DNA of 64,000 nucleotides from Apiotrichum sp. Y4204. Lineage: Eukaryota; Basidiomycota; Tremellomycetes; Trichosporonales; Trichosporonaceae. The position numbers and the translations under genes were made by a program. Shown here in pieces: positions 1-9,093 of this stretch (position 1 is its first letter; each line of letters opens with the position of its first letter). Location: NCBI GenBank assembly GCA_025531455.1, contig JAMYHL010000046.1, positions 1-64,000 of the forward strand. The letters are read 5' to 3'. The notes under the pieces were generated by a model. The model was not told the DNA's origin, made no database searches, and saw nothing but the letters and a program-made list of their open reading frames with translations.

Positions 1-65
1 GGATGGGGTCCGGGACAGCTTGACCCCTACGGGATTTTGTCCCACACCCCCCCTGCGGGAACATA

Positions 66-185
66 CAATATGGATATGGCGAATACTGCGGATACTGCGA
101 ATACTGCGACTATGGCGAATACTGCGACTACTGCGACCACTGGGACCACTGCGAATACTGCGAATACTGCGACTGCGACTGCGAT
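66..185. repeat. Low-complexity ACTGCGAAT-type tandem repeat
   Basis: Degenerate tandem copies of nine-base units such as ACTGCGAAT and ACTGCGACT run through the start of the OTU-domain reading frame. Translated, they give an Ala/Asn/Thr-rich stretch. The tract is CpG-rich while the coding sequence that follows is almost CpG-free, so the two parts have different base histories. It may be coding or 5' leader. Confidence 0.7.
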
Positions 186-2913
186 TCATGACCCTCCCCC
201 TTCGACTACTACCCTATTTGTCCTCATGCCTCCCAAGCCGGCCTTCAACTACACCATGATGCCCGACAATCCTGCTCAGGTTCCTGGCTCCCAGCCTACC
301 AACCAAAGGGTGACGAGGGGTATGCGAAGGGCCAGATTTGCGTCTGGCCCAACCCCCTCTCCAGAGCAGCACAGAGCCCCCATGGCTACTGTACAAGCGC
401 TCCCCTTTACCAAGGCTTTTCACCAGTTCTCAGCCATGGATACCCAGCGGCAGGAAGCCATCATGGCACAGGTCACCCGCCAAGCACCTGATGTTGACAG
501 GATGGAAGTCTGGATGTCTCCCAATGACTACCTCAACCACTTCCCATCCCCCCTGTCTGGGCTGAAGCTTGCGACCCATGCCCCTCCCCTTGGCAGAGGT
601 ACCTCGGACCGTGATGAGCAATTCTCAGCCTTCTTCCTTGTGGCTGAGGCAGCTCATCAAGTCTGGATGCCCAAAAGGCATAAGACCCGGTTCATGAGGA
701 TCCTCAAGCGGTACACCATGGTGCAACCAGCTCCTGAGCCATGGAAGCCCTCCCTCGGTGGTGCCCATGTTCCTGTCACCCTGCTGGTTCACTGTCTGAC
801 TGAAGCCAATTGTGACACTGTGATCTACAGACACTATGGTCAGAAGCACCCGCTGGAGGACCCCCTCATGCCAAGTGACCCAGCCACTGCCAAGCCCACC
901 CACCCTCTGTCCCACTTCAACTCTTGGGACATTGGTGTGAGCTACCACTCCCCTCATGTCTTCCTCTTTGCCCCCGCCAATGGTCCCCATGAGGATATCA
1001 AATCCTATCCCATGGTAACACCTGGCTCCCTGGACTATGGCTCCATGAAAGTGAAGCTACAGTACAAGGGTGATGACTTCACAGTCAAACTCTACCCCAG
1101 GGCTGTCCACCTCATCAAATCCTACAACAGCAGGATCCAAGGTGAAACTCTACAGACCATGGCAGGAGTGAGGAAGCGAGTGCGGGCAGCCTCCAAGATG
1201 ATCCACTACCTAGCAGGTTCACCTGCTGAGGAGATGGGAGGCTTCAGAATTGAGTTGTCCATCATGGCACCCACTCTGAAGCTTGCCTGGCAAAAGGCAA
1301 AGTCCCTCCCCTTCCTGGACATCAACTGGTGGCTTGACCCAGTGGGGCCTGGCATGGATGACTTCAAGGTTGATCTCAAAGTGACAACCAAGGAAGCCAT
1401 TCTGGCAAATGCCAGGTGGGTATACCAAAGGGCTCACCAGCTGGAGCTATTTCAAGGTGACAGCAACACCAGACCAACTGCCCTTCAAAGGCGGGTGGTG
1501 GCTGACATCCTGTGCTCCTTGGGCTGGAATGCTGCCAAGTCCCACCTGACTAAGTCCTTGTCAACAGCAGCCTGGTGGCTTGATCCTGTCCAAGACACTC
1601 ATCCCCAAGACAGGTTCACCACCATTCTGAACCACATCACCATAACCTATGTTGGGCGTTCAGGCATCAGGAAGCTCATTGATCTGTTCAAAAAAGACTC
1701 TGAGCTTGGCTGTATTCCCTGCCAACAGGGTGGTGTGCATGCCAGGCACAGGTACTGGTTGGCTGCTTGGGCTCCATTCAGGCTCAGGTGCAGGCAGTGC
1801 AAGCATGAGCTGGTGGAAGCTCAGGCATTCAGGTGGTTTGCTGAGCAGATCAACATTGGCTACCTCCCTCTGGCCTCTGTTGGACTGTCTGCCAGGGATC
1901 TGCAGCCTGCTCAACAGCTCCAGGATATGGACCCCTTCCAACCCAGGAGGGTCCAAGCTCCTGTTGCCACAGACAGAGTCACCTTGATCTTCAACCACCT
2001 CTCTGAGGAGTTCAAGACCAAGCCAGACATCCAGGAACTTGTGGCCATTCTCAAGAACAATGGTGGCAAGATTCCCTGCCAGAGAGATGATGGCACAGGG
2101 AACCACAGATACAACATCCTCAGCTGGATGCCTGTGAGATTCCGCTGTGCCCTCAGGTCCTGCAATCACAAGCTCACCAAGAAGCAAGCCTTCCAATGGT
2201 TTGCCCAGCTTGTTGATCAGGGCCATGTCTCTCTGGAGTCTGTGAACTTCTCCATGCCTGAGGCCCCCATCAGGACTGTGCCTGTGGTGAACCCTAGGTT
2301 GCCTGTTCCCAACTGGAAGCCTCCCCAGGTGCCCCCAGGGGATGTTCAGATGCGCAGACCAGTGGAGGTTGCCTCTACCTCTGGTATGGTAAACCCCAGG
2401 GTCTCTGGCCCAGGTGGTCTGAGGTTCCCCACCAGACCTGTTAAGGTTCTGTCACACAACCTTGACCCAGTCCCTGTGGCTCATGGTATCCACAAGACCA
2501 ACTGGGTCAGTGGTGATGGTAACTGCCAGTTCCATGCCTTCATCAAGGCCAGGGGTCTCACCATATCCCACTCAGAGGCCAGGGCCAAGGCTGTGGAGTT
2601 CATCAGGACCCATGAGGACCAGTTCAGGCCTTTCATCCATGGTGAAACACCTGAGGAGGAGCTCACCTGGGACCAGTACTTGGCCAACATTGCAAAGCAC
2701 AATGGTGAACTTGAGTCCTGGGGAGACAACCTCACCCTGCAGGCCCTCTGCACAGTCTATGACTGCTCAGCCAGAGTCCTCACCAAGGGAGAGAGGGGCT
2801 CTCTCAAGTGGAACACTGTTGGACCTCACTCATCCAGCACTGTCATCTGGCTCTGGGCAGATGGCACCCACTATGAGAACCTGATCCCTGTCACCACCCT
2901 GGCCTTCCCTTAG
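70..2913 (+). CDS. OTU-type cysteine protease-like protein with duplicated Cys-containing module
   Basis: From the first in-frame ATG (70) the frame encodes 947 residues with no intron. A later start at ATG 226 (MPPKPAFNY) would drop the low-complexity N-terminus and may be the real one. The C-terminus has an OTU peptidase signature: a GDGNC box with Asp816 and Cys819, and a late WADGTHYENL box with His934. OTU enzymes usually cleave ubiquitin or related linkages. Upstream, two similar modules (about residues 529-607 and 648-725) each have an IPCQ start, an RxRCxxC-like cysteine cluster and a QAFxWFA helix, which looks like an internal duplication of a zinc-ribbon-like fold. Base use is odd: CpG is nearly absent and Arg is mostly AGG. 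OTU domains also occur in transposable elements, so this may be a mobile-element gene. Its substrate is unknown. Confidence 0.75.
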   Translation: MDMANTADTANTATMANTATTATTGTTANTANTATATAIHDPPPSTTTLFVLMPPKPAFNYTMMPDNPAQVPGSQPTNQRVTRGMRRARFASGPTPSPEQHRAPMATVQALPFTKAFHQFSAMDTQRQEAIMAQVTRQAPDVDRMEVWMSPNDYLNHFPSPLSGLKLATHAPPLGRGTSDRDEQFSAFFLVAEAAHQVWMPKRHKTRFMRILKRYTMVQPAPEPWKPSLGGAHVPVTLLVHCLTEANCDTVIYRHYGQKHPLEDPLMPSDPATAKPTHPLSHFNSWDIGVSYHSPHVFLFAPANGPHEDIKSYPMVTPGSLDYGSMKVKLQYKGDDFTVKLYPRAVHLIKSYNSRIQGETLQTMAGVRKRVRAASKMIHYLAGSPAEEMGGFRIELSIMAPTLKLAWQKAKSLPFLDINWWLDPVGPGMDDFKVDLKVTTKEAILANARWVYQRAHQLELFQGDSNTRPTALQRRVVADILCSLGWNAAKSHLTKSLSTAAWWLDPVQDTHPQDRFTTILNHITITYVGRSGIRKLIDLFKKDSELGCIPCQQGGVHARHRYWLAAWAPFRLRCRQCKHELVEAQAFRWFAEQINIGYLPLASVGLSARDLQPAQQLQDMDPFQPRRVQAPVATDRVTLIFNHLSEEFKTKPDIQELVAILKNNGGKIPCQRDDGTGNHRYNILSWMPVRFRCALRSCNHKLTKKQAFQWFAQLVDQGHVSLESVNFSMPEAPIRTVPVVNPRLPVPNWKPPQVPPGDVQMRRPVEVASTSGMVNPRVSGPGGLRFPTRPVKVLSHNLDPVPVAHGIHKTNWVSGDGNCQFHAFIKARGLTISHSEARAKAVEFIRTHEDQFRPFIHGETPEEELTWDQYLANIAKHNGELESWGDNLTLQALCTVYDCSARVLTKGERGSLKWNTVGPHSSSTVIWLWADGTHYENLIPVTTLAFP

Positions 2914-3486
2914 TCCATAGAAGTGTCATAGGTCATAGTACTATGTAAGCAATTGGTCTGTCCAGTGACACCACAGGTCAACTTGTGCTTATTGTCAACC
3001 GAAAAAAGTTTTTGGTGAATTGCAAATTCAGGGTTCCGGTTGGTAGTGCCTGTCATTTACATCCCTATGAGACCAGAATAGCATGGTCGTACCACTCGTT
3101 CGCTTCCTGGGTGGCAGAAACACTGATATTTTCCCCCCCCGACACCCACTTTTCAAACGGCCATATCTCGGGAACGAGACCAGCCACCGGAAATCCACGC
3201 TTAGATCCTGAAATGGGAGACTCAGGGCTTTCTAAGCCATGTTTCAGATTTTGGTTGCACACTCTAGATCAAAAAACCCCCAACCCCAGAACCCCTTGTA
3301 ACCCCGTTTGCCCTTGTCATGCTCGAACCACGCCTTCCACAAGTTGATCATGGTGAGGAGGTCAGATTTGTGCTGAACATATGGCAGTCGCGACGCGCCT
3401 TCCGCGCACCGGAGCGGGACAGGCCTCGTCGGAGTGAGCGGAGACGTTCACATAAGCTATCGATGGTGTGCGGTATGGTCACTGAG
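2914..3486. other. Intergenic; end of the CpG-free tract and a possible repeat-family sequence
   Basis: No gene seen. The CpG-free stretch that starts at 2355 continues to 2999. From about 3120 there is a C-run, then the phrase CCATATCTCGGGAACGAGAC. I have an impression of similar phrases in fungal interspersed repeats but cannot confirm it here. The stretch separates the OTU gene from the 3' end of the minus-strand antiporter. Confidence 0.4.
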
Positions 3487-5073
3487 CTACTCCCAACCTC
3501 CTTCCAGTACGGTCCGCTTCCACCGCTTCAGCAGGGCACCCAGCGTCACTGGGCCAATCACCGTACAGACCAGCACAGCCCAGATCACGACGAGGAATTC
3601 GTAGGAAGAGAGGAGTGGAGAAGTCGTATGCCGAGCGATCTGCGCAATTCTGCTGTCAGTGTCGCCCCATATAGATTAAGCCACCACGCATCTGTACTCA
3701 CAGGAGCCCGATCTCGCCTCGTGCAACCATGGCGATTCCGACGAACGCACCAGCCTTCCAGGTCTTACGACCTGACTGCCAAAACACGAGCCAAAGCCCG
3801 CACAAAAGCTTCCCGACTGTCATCAGAGCGGAGTATGCGATACCGCGCCAGATGATTTGGCCCCTCCAAAGCGGCACGAAGGGAATGGAATATCCAATCG
3901 AACCAAAGAACACGGGCAGGAGCAATCGGTTCAGAATAGGGGAAATATAGGTCTCGAACGCTGAGATGAGGGTCGGTTCACAGTTATTGATGGGAGGGTC
4001 GTGGGCTTGTGACGCGGAATGGCCGAAACTAGGATTAGATTGGGTTTGGCCCTCGGCGGGGCTAATCGACAGACAAACGGCGTCTGGGTGTTGAACGAAG
4101 GTGTCACCAGCGTTCAAGTCTTTAACTTCACGTTGGTCGCAGAGATAGGCGACGGAAAGGCCGGCAACATATACGCCGTACAAGGGAGATGTTCCGGCGT
4201 ATCCAGCTCCGGCTACGAGGCCGATGAAGAACACAGAGTTGACGAATAGCAGGAACGATTCTGTCGACAATCGCTTCCATCTGTAACGCAGACGATACAG
4301 CGGCCTGAGTGCGAAACGGGTCATCAAGGCCCACAGAAGGCCAATCCCGAGGGTGACTCCGATTGTGCGGCCGATATTCTTCCCCAGCACCTCTCCAGAG
4401 CTATTCCCCGACCCGACGGTGCTCAGGACCTTGGCGAGAATGAACGCGACGATGTCGTCCATGATGGCTGGGACGAGAAGAGCTGCTCCCAGACGAGTGC
4501 GTCGCAGGTCAAACCCAATGACCGCGGGGTGCAGAACGGAAAGCACAGTTCCGAGAGAGGTAGAGGCGAGAGACGATCCAGCAGCGAAAGCGTGCAGAGC
4601 CGGAAATCCCATGGGCATGAGGATAAAAGAAAGACCGATTGGCGCAATGATGCCTGTGATCGCGACGCAGATGGCGAGAGGAAGGATTGCTGCAAGTTGG
4701 GCGACAGATGACTGCATTCCACCTGTCAGTTAGATGAGAGCTTGGGGGGACCTAGACAAGCACGGCGTGACTTGGGATCGGTAAACAAACCTTCAAACAC
4801 AATCAGTAGCAGCCCGACATATCCCAAGGTCACGAACGCGGCTTCTGTGGCGGGATCGAGCCATCCCGCGAGCGGAGACCCATATACGATGCCGATAAAA
4901 AGCTGGCCCAAAAGACCAGCGCTTAGAACGAGTTGAGCCAGCCATCCAAAGACATTGAGCAGATAGAGAAAGGAGACGAGCGTCAGTGTGGCGGCGATGG
5001 ATGGCTCATGGTAATCGTAAGAGTCGGTGGAGACGGCGGCGGGAGGAGTGTTGAGTTGGGTTGCAGACCACAT
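3487..5073 (-). CDS. Monovalent cation/H+ antiporter, CPA family (Na+/H+ exchanger domain)
   Basis: Three exons (5073-4791, 4722-3702, 3652-3487) give 489 residues. The introns are 68 and 49 bp, both GT-AG. The first splice restores the family signature LLLIVFEGGMQSS, followed by VAITGIIAPIGLSFIL. The second joins MVARGEIGLL to RIAQIAR and a last membrane helix (FLVVIWAVLVCTVIGP). The protein is almost entirely hydrophobic helices, with the PAIMDDIVAFILAKVL segment typical of the ion-binding core. It should exchange Na+ or K+ for H+ across the plasma membrane or an endomembrane. A polar loop of about 50 residues (near SPAEGQTQSNPSF) sits in the middle. The start ATG at 5073 faces the IMPACT-family gene, and the two share a promoter region. 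Confidence 0.88.
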
Positions 5074-5342
5074 GTAATCATGACGGGATGTGAGAGAGGG
5101 AGTGGATGGAAAAGAGAGAGAGAGAGAGAGAGAGAGAATAAGAGAGAGAATGGATGCAAAGCAGTGAATCGAGAGATGCCCAAAGACGGGAATGGGGCTG
5201 CGGCCGTGTCACGTGATGCCAAGCATCCACTCTCTCTCTCTCGTCATCGCATCGACCATGACGAGCAAGCAGCAAGCAGCAAACAGGCGTCTCCCCCTTT
5301 TCACATTGTCCACTCCGACAAGTCTTTGATATCACTACACGC
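5074..5342. promoter_or_regulatory. Divergent promoter with GA tract and CACGTG box
   Basis: A 269-bp gap separates the antiporter (minus) and the IMPACT-family gene (plus). It holds a long GA dinucleotide run (about 5113-5150), a TCACGTGATG E-box-like palindrome near 5208-5217, and a CT run near 5230-5248. Both genes start outward from it, so a shared promoter is likely. The factor that binds is not known. Confidence 0.5.
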
Positions 5343-5813
5343 ATGGTCTCTCTCGCCCGACGTCTCTTGTTCACATCAGCGGCATCGCTCAGGCAAAAAG
5401 TCACGCTTCCCGCAAAGCTCACGGCCGTCTACGACCCACAGTCCCCTCTTCCCGAGATCCACTACTCGGACCCCATTGTCGACCGCAAATCACGCTTTAT
5501 CGGTCATGCCGCAACGGTAAAGAGTCTTGGAGATGTTGCAGCTGTCGTGGGCCACCTGCTGCATGACAAGAAGATTGCACGCGCGACACATCCGGCCATT
5601 TTCGCGTATCGGATAGGCGGAGAGACGGGGTTCGACGACGCGGGCGAGTCGCAGGCCGGAGCACGACTTGCCACTATGTTAGAGCAGCGCAGTGCGGACA
5701 ACGTCGTTGTCGTCGTCACACGCTGGTACGGTGGTGTCCACCTTGGCGCGGATCGCTTTCGCCGTATTAACGAGGCCGGCCGTGAAGCCCTTGCAGCTGC
5801 CGGATTCATATGA
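5343..5813 (+). CDS. IMPACT/YIH1-type (UPF0029) domain protein
   Basis: A single-exon frame of 156 residues. Residues about 45-150 form an IMPACT N-terminal (UPF0029) fold: DRKSRFIGHAA, HPAIFAYRI, DDAGESQAGARL, then the conserved block NVVVVVTRWYGGVHLGADRF. The N-terminus (MVSLARRLLFTSAASLRQ) is basic and amphipathic, like a mitochondrial presequence. There is no RWD domain, so it resembles the short stand-alone fungal IMPACT proteins more than Gcn2-regulating Yih1. The molecular function of these short forms is not established. Confidence 0.8.
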   Translation: MVSLARRLLFTSAASLRQKVTLPAKLTAVYDPQSPLPEIHYSDPIVDRKSRFIGHAATVKSLGDVAAVVGHLLHDKKIARATHPAIFAYRIGGETGFDDAGESQAGARLATMLEQRSADNVVVVVTRWYGGVHLGADRFRRINEAGREALAAAGFI

Positions 5814-5982
5814 GTGGGTGTATTGGGCAGTGAGAGATGGGTGCACACTGACACATGCTCAGATGACACGATCTCGAATACGCATACTCTTCCTACCAAC
5901 TCGCCCGTCTGCTACGACTTTCGCTATACGCACGCGCCACTGTTTCCGAATGTTGGTCTCAGCAGAGATCATCGCACCCCAT

Positions 5983-7273
5983 CTATAGCGACTTGCGGCG
6001 GCCCTTGATAGGCACCTTTTCCTTGCTGAGCTCGCTGAAAAACTGCTCGCGGCGGTTGCCGGAGAGGTTGAGGTGCTCGGCTACCTCGAGCTGCGGGGTG
6101 TTTGCAATCCACTGCTCGACCGAAAAGTCCTCGAATTTCGGCGCGCGGAACATCTCCAGAAACTCGAGGTCGCCGTCGCCAATGTTTTCGACATAGTGGG
6201 CGTTGTTCTTTTGGAAGATGCCAACATCTCCCGCCATGTAGTTGAAGGTGCGCGCGTTGCCTGAGCTCGCAAAGATCGTCACGCGGCACCAACCGCGTAA
6301 CACGAAGAACCACTCGTCCGCGTTCGGATGCCAATGCATTTCGCGCAGTCCACCGGGCTTAACAATCACGTGGGCAGCTGCAGTCGTCTTGGAGATAGGA
6401 AAGTTGCTGGTATCGGTGATGCGGACCTCGCCCCCGGGAAATTTGAGAGGCTTTTGTCCAAGCATACTATGCACGAAACGATGTTTCGAGGGTGTCACTG
6501 CCTTCCGGGCTTCATCCAGGCTGCCGGGATCGCTCCCTTGGAAGATGTACTTCTCTCTGGGGGAGAGAGTGTCAAACACTTTGGGTGAGACGCGGAAGTT
6601 GTGGGCAAGGATGTGCTTAGGGGTGCGTGCAAAGTAGTCGGTCAAAAGAAACGTGTCGTCCTCGGAGAAGTTGCCACTGTCGAAGATGAGGAGGAACTCG
6701 ACACCATGTGAGCCAAGACCTGCGCGTGAGCTTCATTGACCTGACCAGGAGCTCCTTCATCCCACTAGGGGTGTGCTCACCTTGAATACCGTGCGGAAAG
6801 CCCGAAGGAAAGTACCACAGGTCACCCTTCTTAAGATCGTTGATAGCGCAGCCGCCCTCGGTGTCCAACACCGTTATCCGACACTCCCCCTGGAATCAGA
6901 GAGATCGGTCTATGCCTCTTACCTCGATGATGTATGCCCACTCGTTCTCATTGTGCCAATGCAGCTCGCGATAGACACCTTTCCCCAGACGCATGTTGAC
7001 TCCTGCCAGCTCCTTGGAGCTGGGCAATTCGCGGACTGTCGTCTCACGCGCCCAACCACCCTCCTCGAGGCGCATGTGCGAGTCGGCAAATGACCACTTC
7101 ATGCTAGCCATTTTTCCGGCATCTGTCTCTGGGGGGCAGATCGTGTCAGGCTGCTGGGCCTGCCGGTCTGGGTTCTGCGGGCCGAGGATGTCGTTACCAT
7201 ACTTTCCGCGGCGCGGAACGGGCGGGGAGAAGTCCAGCACGGACTGAAGCGACTCGAGAGATGGGAGGTGCAT
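5983..7273 (-). CDS. Oxalate decarboxylase, bicupin
   Basis: Exons 7273-6923, 6889-6781 and 6719-5983 give 398 residues; introns are 33 and 61 bp. Two cupin domains each carry the metal-binding HxHxxxE motif: ELHWHNENEW (His105, His107, Glu111) in the first, and EMHWHPNADEW in the second. The order and spacing match Mn-dependent oxalate decarboxylase, which converts oxalate to formate and CO2. The first ATG gives MHLPSLESLQS with no signal peptide, so a cytosolic enzyme is inferred, unlike the many secreted fungal relatives. The 33-bp first intron contains an in-frame TGA, so it must be removed. A TTATAAG box lies at 7355-7362. Confidence 0.9.
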
Positions 7274-7354
7274 GTTGCGGTGGGTGAGTGGCCTAGCGGC
7301 AAATGGATGGGTGACAAGAGTAGGAAAGAGCAATCCGAGATGCGCGATGTGTCA

Positions 7355-7362
7355 CTTATAAG
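7355..7362 (-). promoter_or_regulatory. TATA-like box of the oxalate decarboxylase gene
   Basis: The palindrome CTTATAAG lies about 82 bp upstream of the ATG at 7273. Position and sequence fit a core promoter element. Nothing else recognisable lies between 7274 and 7582. Confidence 0.4.
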
Positions 7363-7582
7363 CAGCATCTTCCCACCACATTTTGTTGACGTCGCTCGAT
7401 ACTAAGCAACATGATGACGTCAAGGTACTGATTGGATTATCCGCTACAGACCACTTCGTCTTCAGTTACGAGATATAAAGCAACTCCGTGCCGGGGAGGG
7501 AATGAGCAAAAGTCGTTTCGCAGCATCGGTCACGGCCGTGCTCAGTACCGTAGGATGGCAACGCTCCGATTCCGTTTCACCG

Positions 7583-8708
7583 TCACATCGTCGGGTAACT
7601 CGATAGCTCGATAGACTCCTTCCGGTGGTTGTTGCTGGAGTTCCGATCCTCGAGGTTCCGCGTACCAGGCGGGAGCGTGGCGAGTTTGTGAAAGCTCATG
7701 GTCAGGACCTGGCCCACTCGGAGTTGATGGACGATGCAGCCGATGTGCAGAGCGAGGGTACCCTCGACGAGTAATACAATAGCAGACTAGGATATCAATC
7801 ACCAACATGCAGTGAGACCACGTCGGACTCACCCACACACACTGAATTATGGGGAACGCGGCCGTCACATCATACAGTCTAGCGCGATCAGCTCGCGACC
7901 AAGCGTAGATTCATACTTACGGACCACTAATAATCAACCTGTCAGGTTGAACGATGATCATCCCAACAAAGAGGATGAAATTCATGGCCAAGCCGAATGC
8001 AATGTGTAAAAAGCGGCTATGGGGATGAATGGCTCGGACCAGGAAGCTCGCCATTGTCAGTTGCTGTTGTGATGATCTACGACGTACTAGGTCATGTAGT
8101 AGACCACACCAAGACCGGCGAAGACACTAGTTGGGATGCTCCAAGGCAGCGTGGCTCGACGTAGCTCTGCCACAGCGTCAACCATTCGAGAACGATCTCA
8201 AACCTACTCTCATATTCTTCCCTACCCTGTTCGTTGAGCTCGTTGACGAGTTCGGCTAGGTCGGGGTCGGCGTTATCAATTTCATCGTACCCAGCTACCA
8301 TACTGGTGATGACAAGGCCTAAGTTAACTACGCAGATGAGCAGACCGAGAGCATACAGAACCTTATGGACGATACTGAAGCTGCTGTACATGATTAGGAA
8401 AGGTGAAGTTGGGAGTCGCTGACCGTGAAGCGGCGTAAAAAGAACAGTTTATGACCACCACGCACATCCAGATCACAATCTGAGATGATCTCGTCGGAAT
8501 CGTTGATGGATAGATGCCTCCACAGATTACACAACAGACTGTAGTCCGAAAAATTGTACCTGTTTCTGCCCTGCTCCACGCAGAATGCAGTGCAGACCTC
8601 AAAAGCCAAAGGCACAGAAGCTCAGAGCAGAATGCCCAGCTGGGTACGATTACGAACCGAAACTTTGCTTCCCAGGTCAGATGTCCAAATGTCCAAGTAT
8701 TGGACACA
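7583..8708 (-). CDS. Multi-pass membrane protein, unrecognised (5' end unresolved)
   Basis: I could join six exons by phase-consistent GT-AG introns of 40-46 bp: about 8708-8424, 8383-8208, 8166-8088, 8046-7921, 7878-7833 and 7786-7583. Hydrophobic helices follow one another: VLYALGLLICVVNLGLVITS, SIPTSVFAGLGVVYYM, FGLAMNFILFVGMIIV, FPIIQCVWSAIVLLVEG. A polar loop (DEIDNADPDLAELVNELNE) lies between the first two and there is a polar C-terminal tail. The layout resembles basidiomycete seven-helix orphan proteins, but I do not recognise a family. I found no in-frame ATG at the 5' end; the frame is open to about 8708 and an upstream exon is likely. Confidence 0.5.
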
Positions 8709-9093
8709 TGAGTCAGTCACTTGATTCCCATCACAGCGCTCCAATGGAGCAGTGCCTGCCCTTGGGGCCCTTTATCTCTAGCTTGACGACATGTGTCCCA
8801 GAGACGGCCAGTGTCATTGTATCTTGATACAGATTCTGGGCATCATGAAAGTTTTAAGCCTATGGTTCGCCTGACGACGACCAGTGCGGCATAGGAAGCC
8901 CTGGGTTCTAGTCCGTTTCATCATCAGCAAAGTCCATTTGCCATGCATCGCCATGCCTTACAGGCACTCGGATTGGTGTTCCTTCCCAACTCCGCAGAAA
9001 CGTATACATGCTTCAACAAGAGATCCCAAGTGACAGCGATCGTTGTCAACGAAACCTGGACCCGATATGCTGTTGCGCAGATAGATGCTCTGC
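8709..9093. other. Intergenic, probably including the unresolved 5' end of the membrane-protein gene
   Basis: No separate gene seen. Reading the minus strand, an ATG at about 8822 opens a short frame ending near 8740. It could be a first exon of the membrane-protein gene, but I could not join it in phase. Confidence 0.3.
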
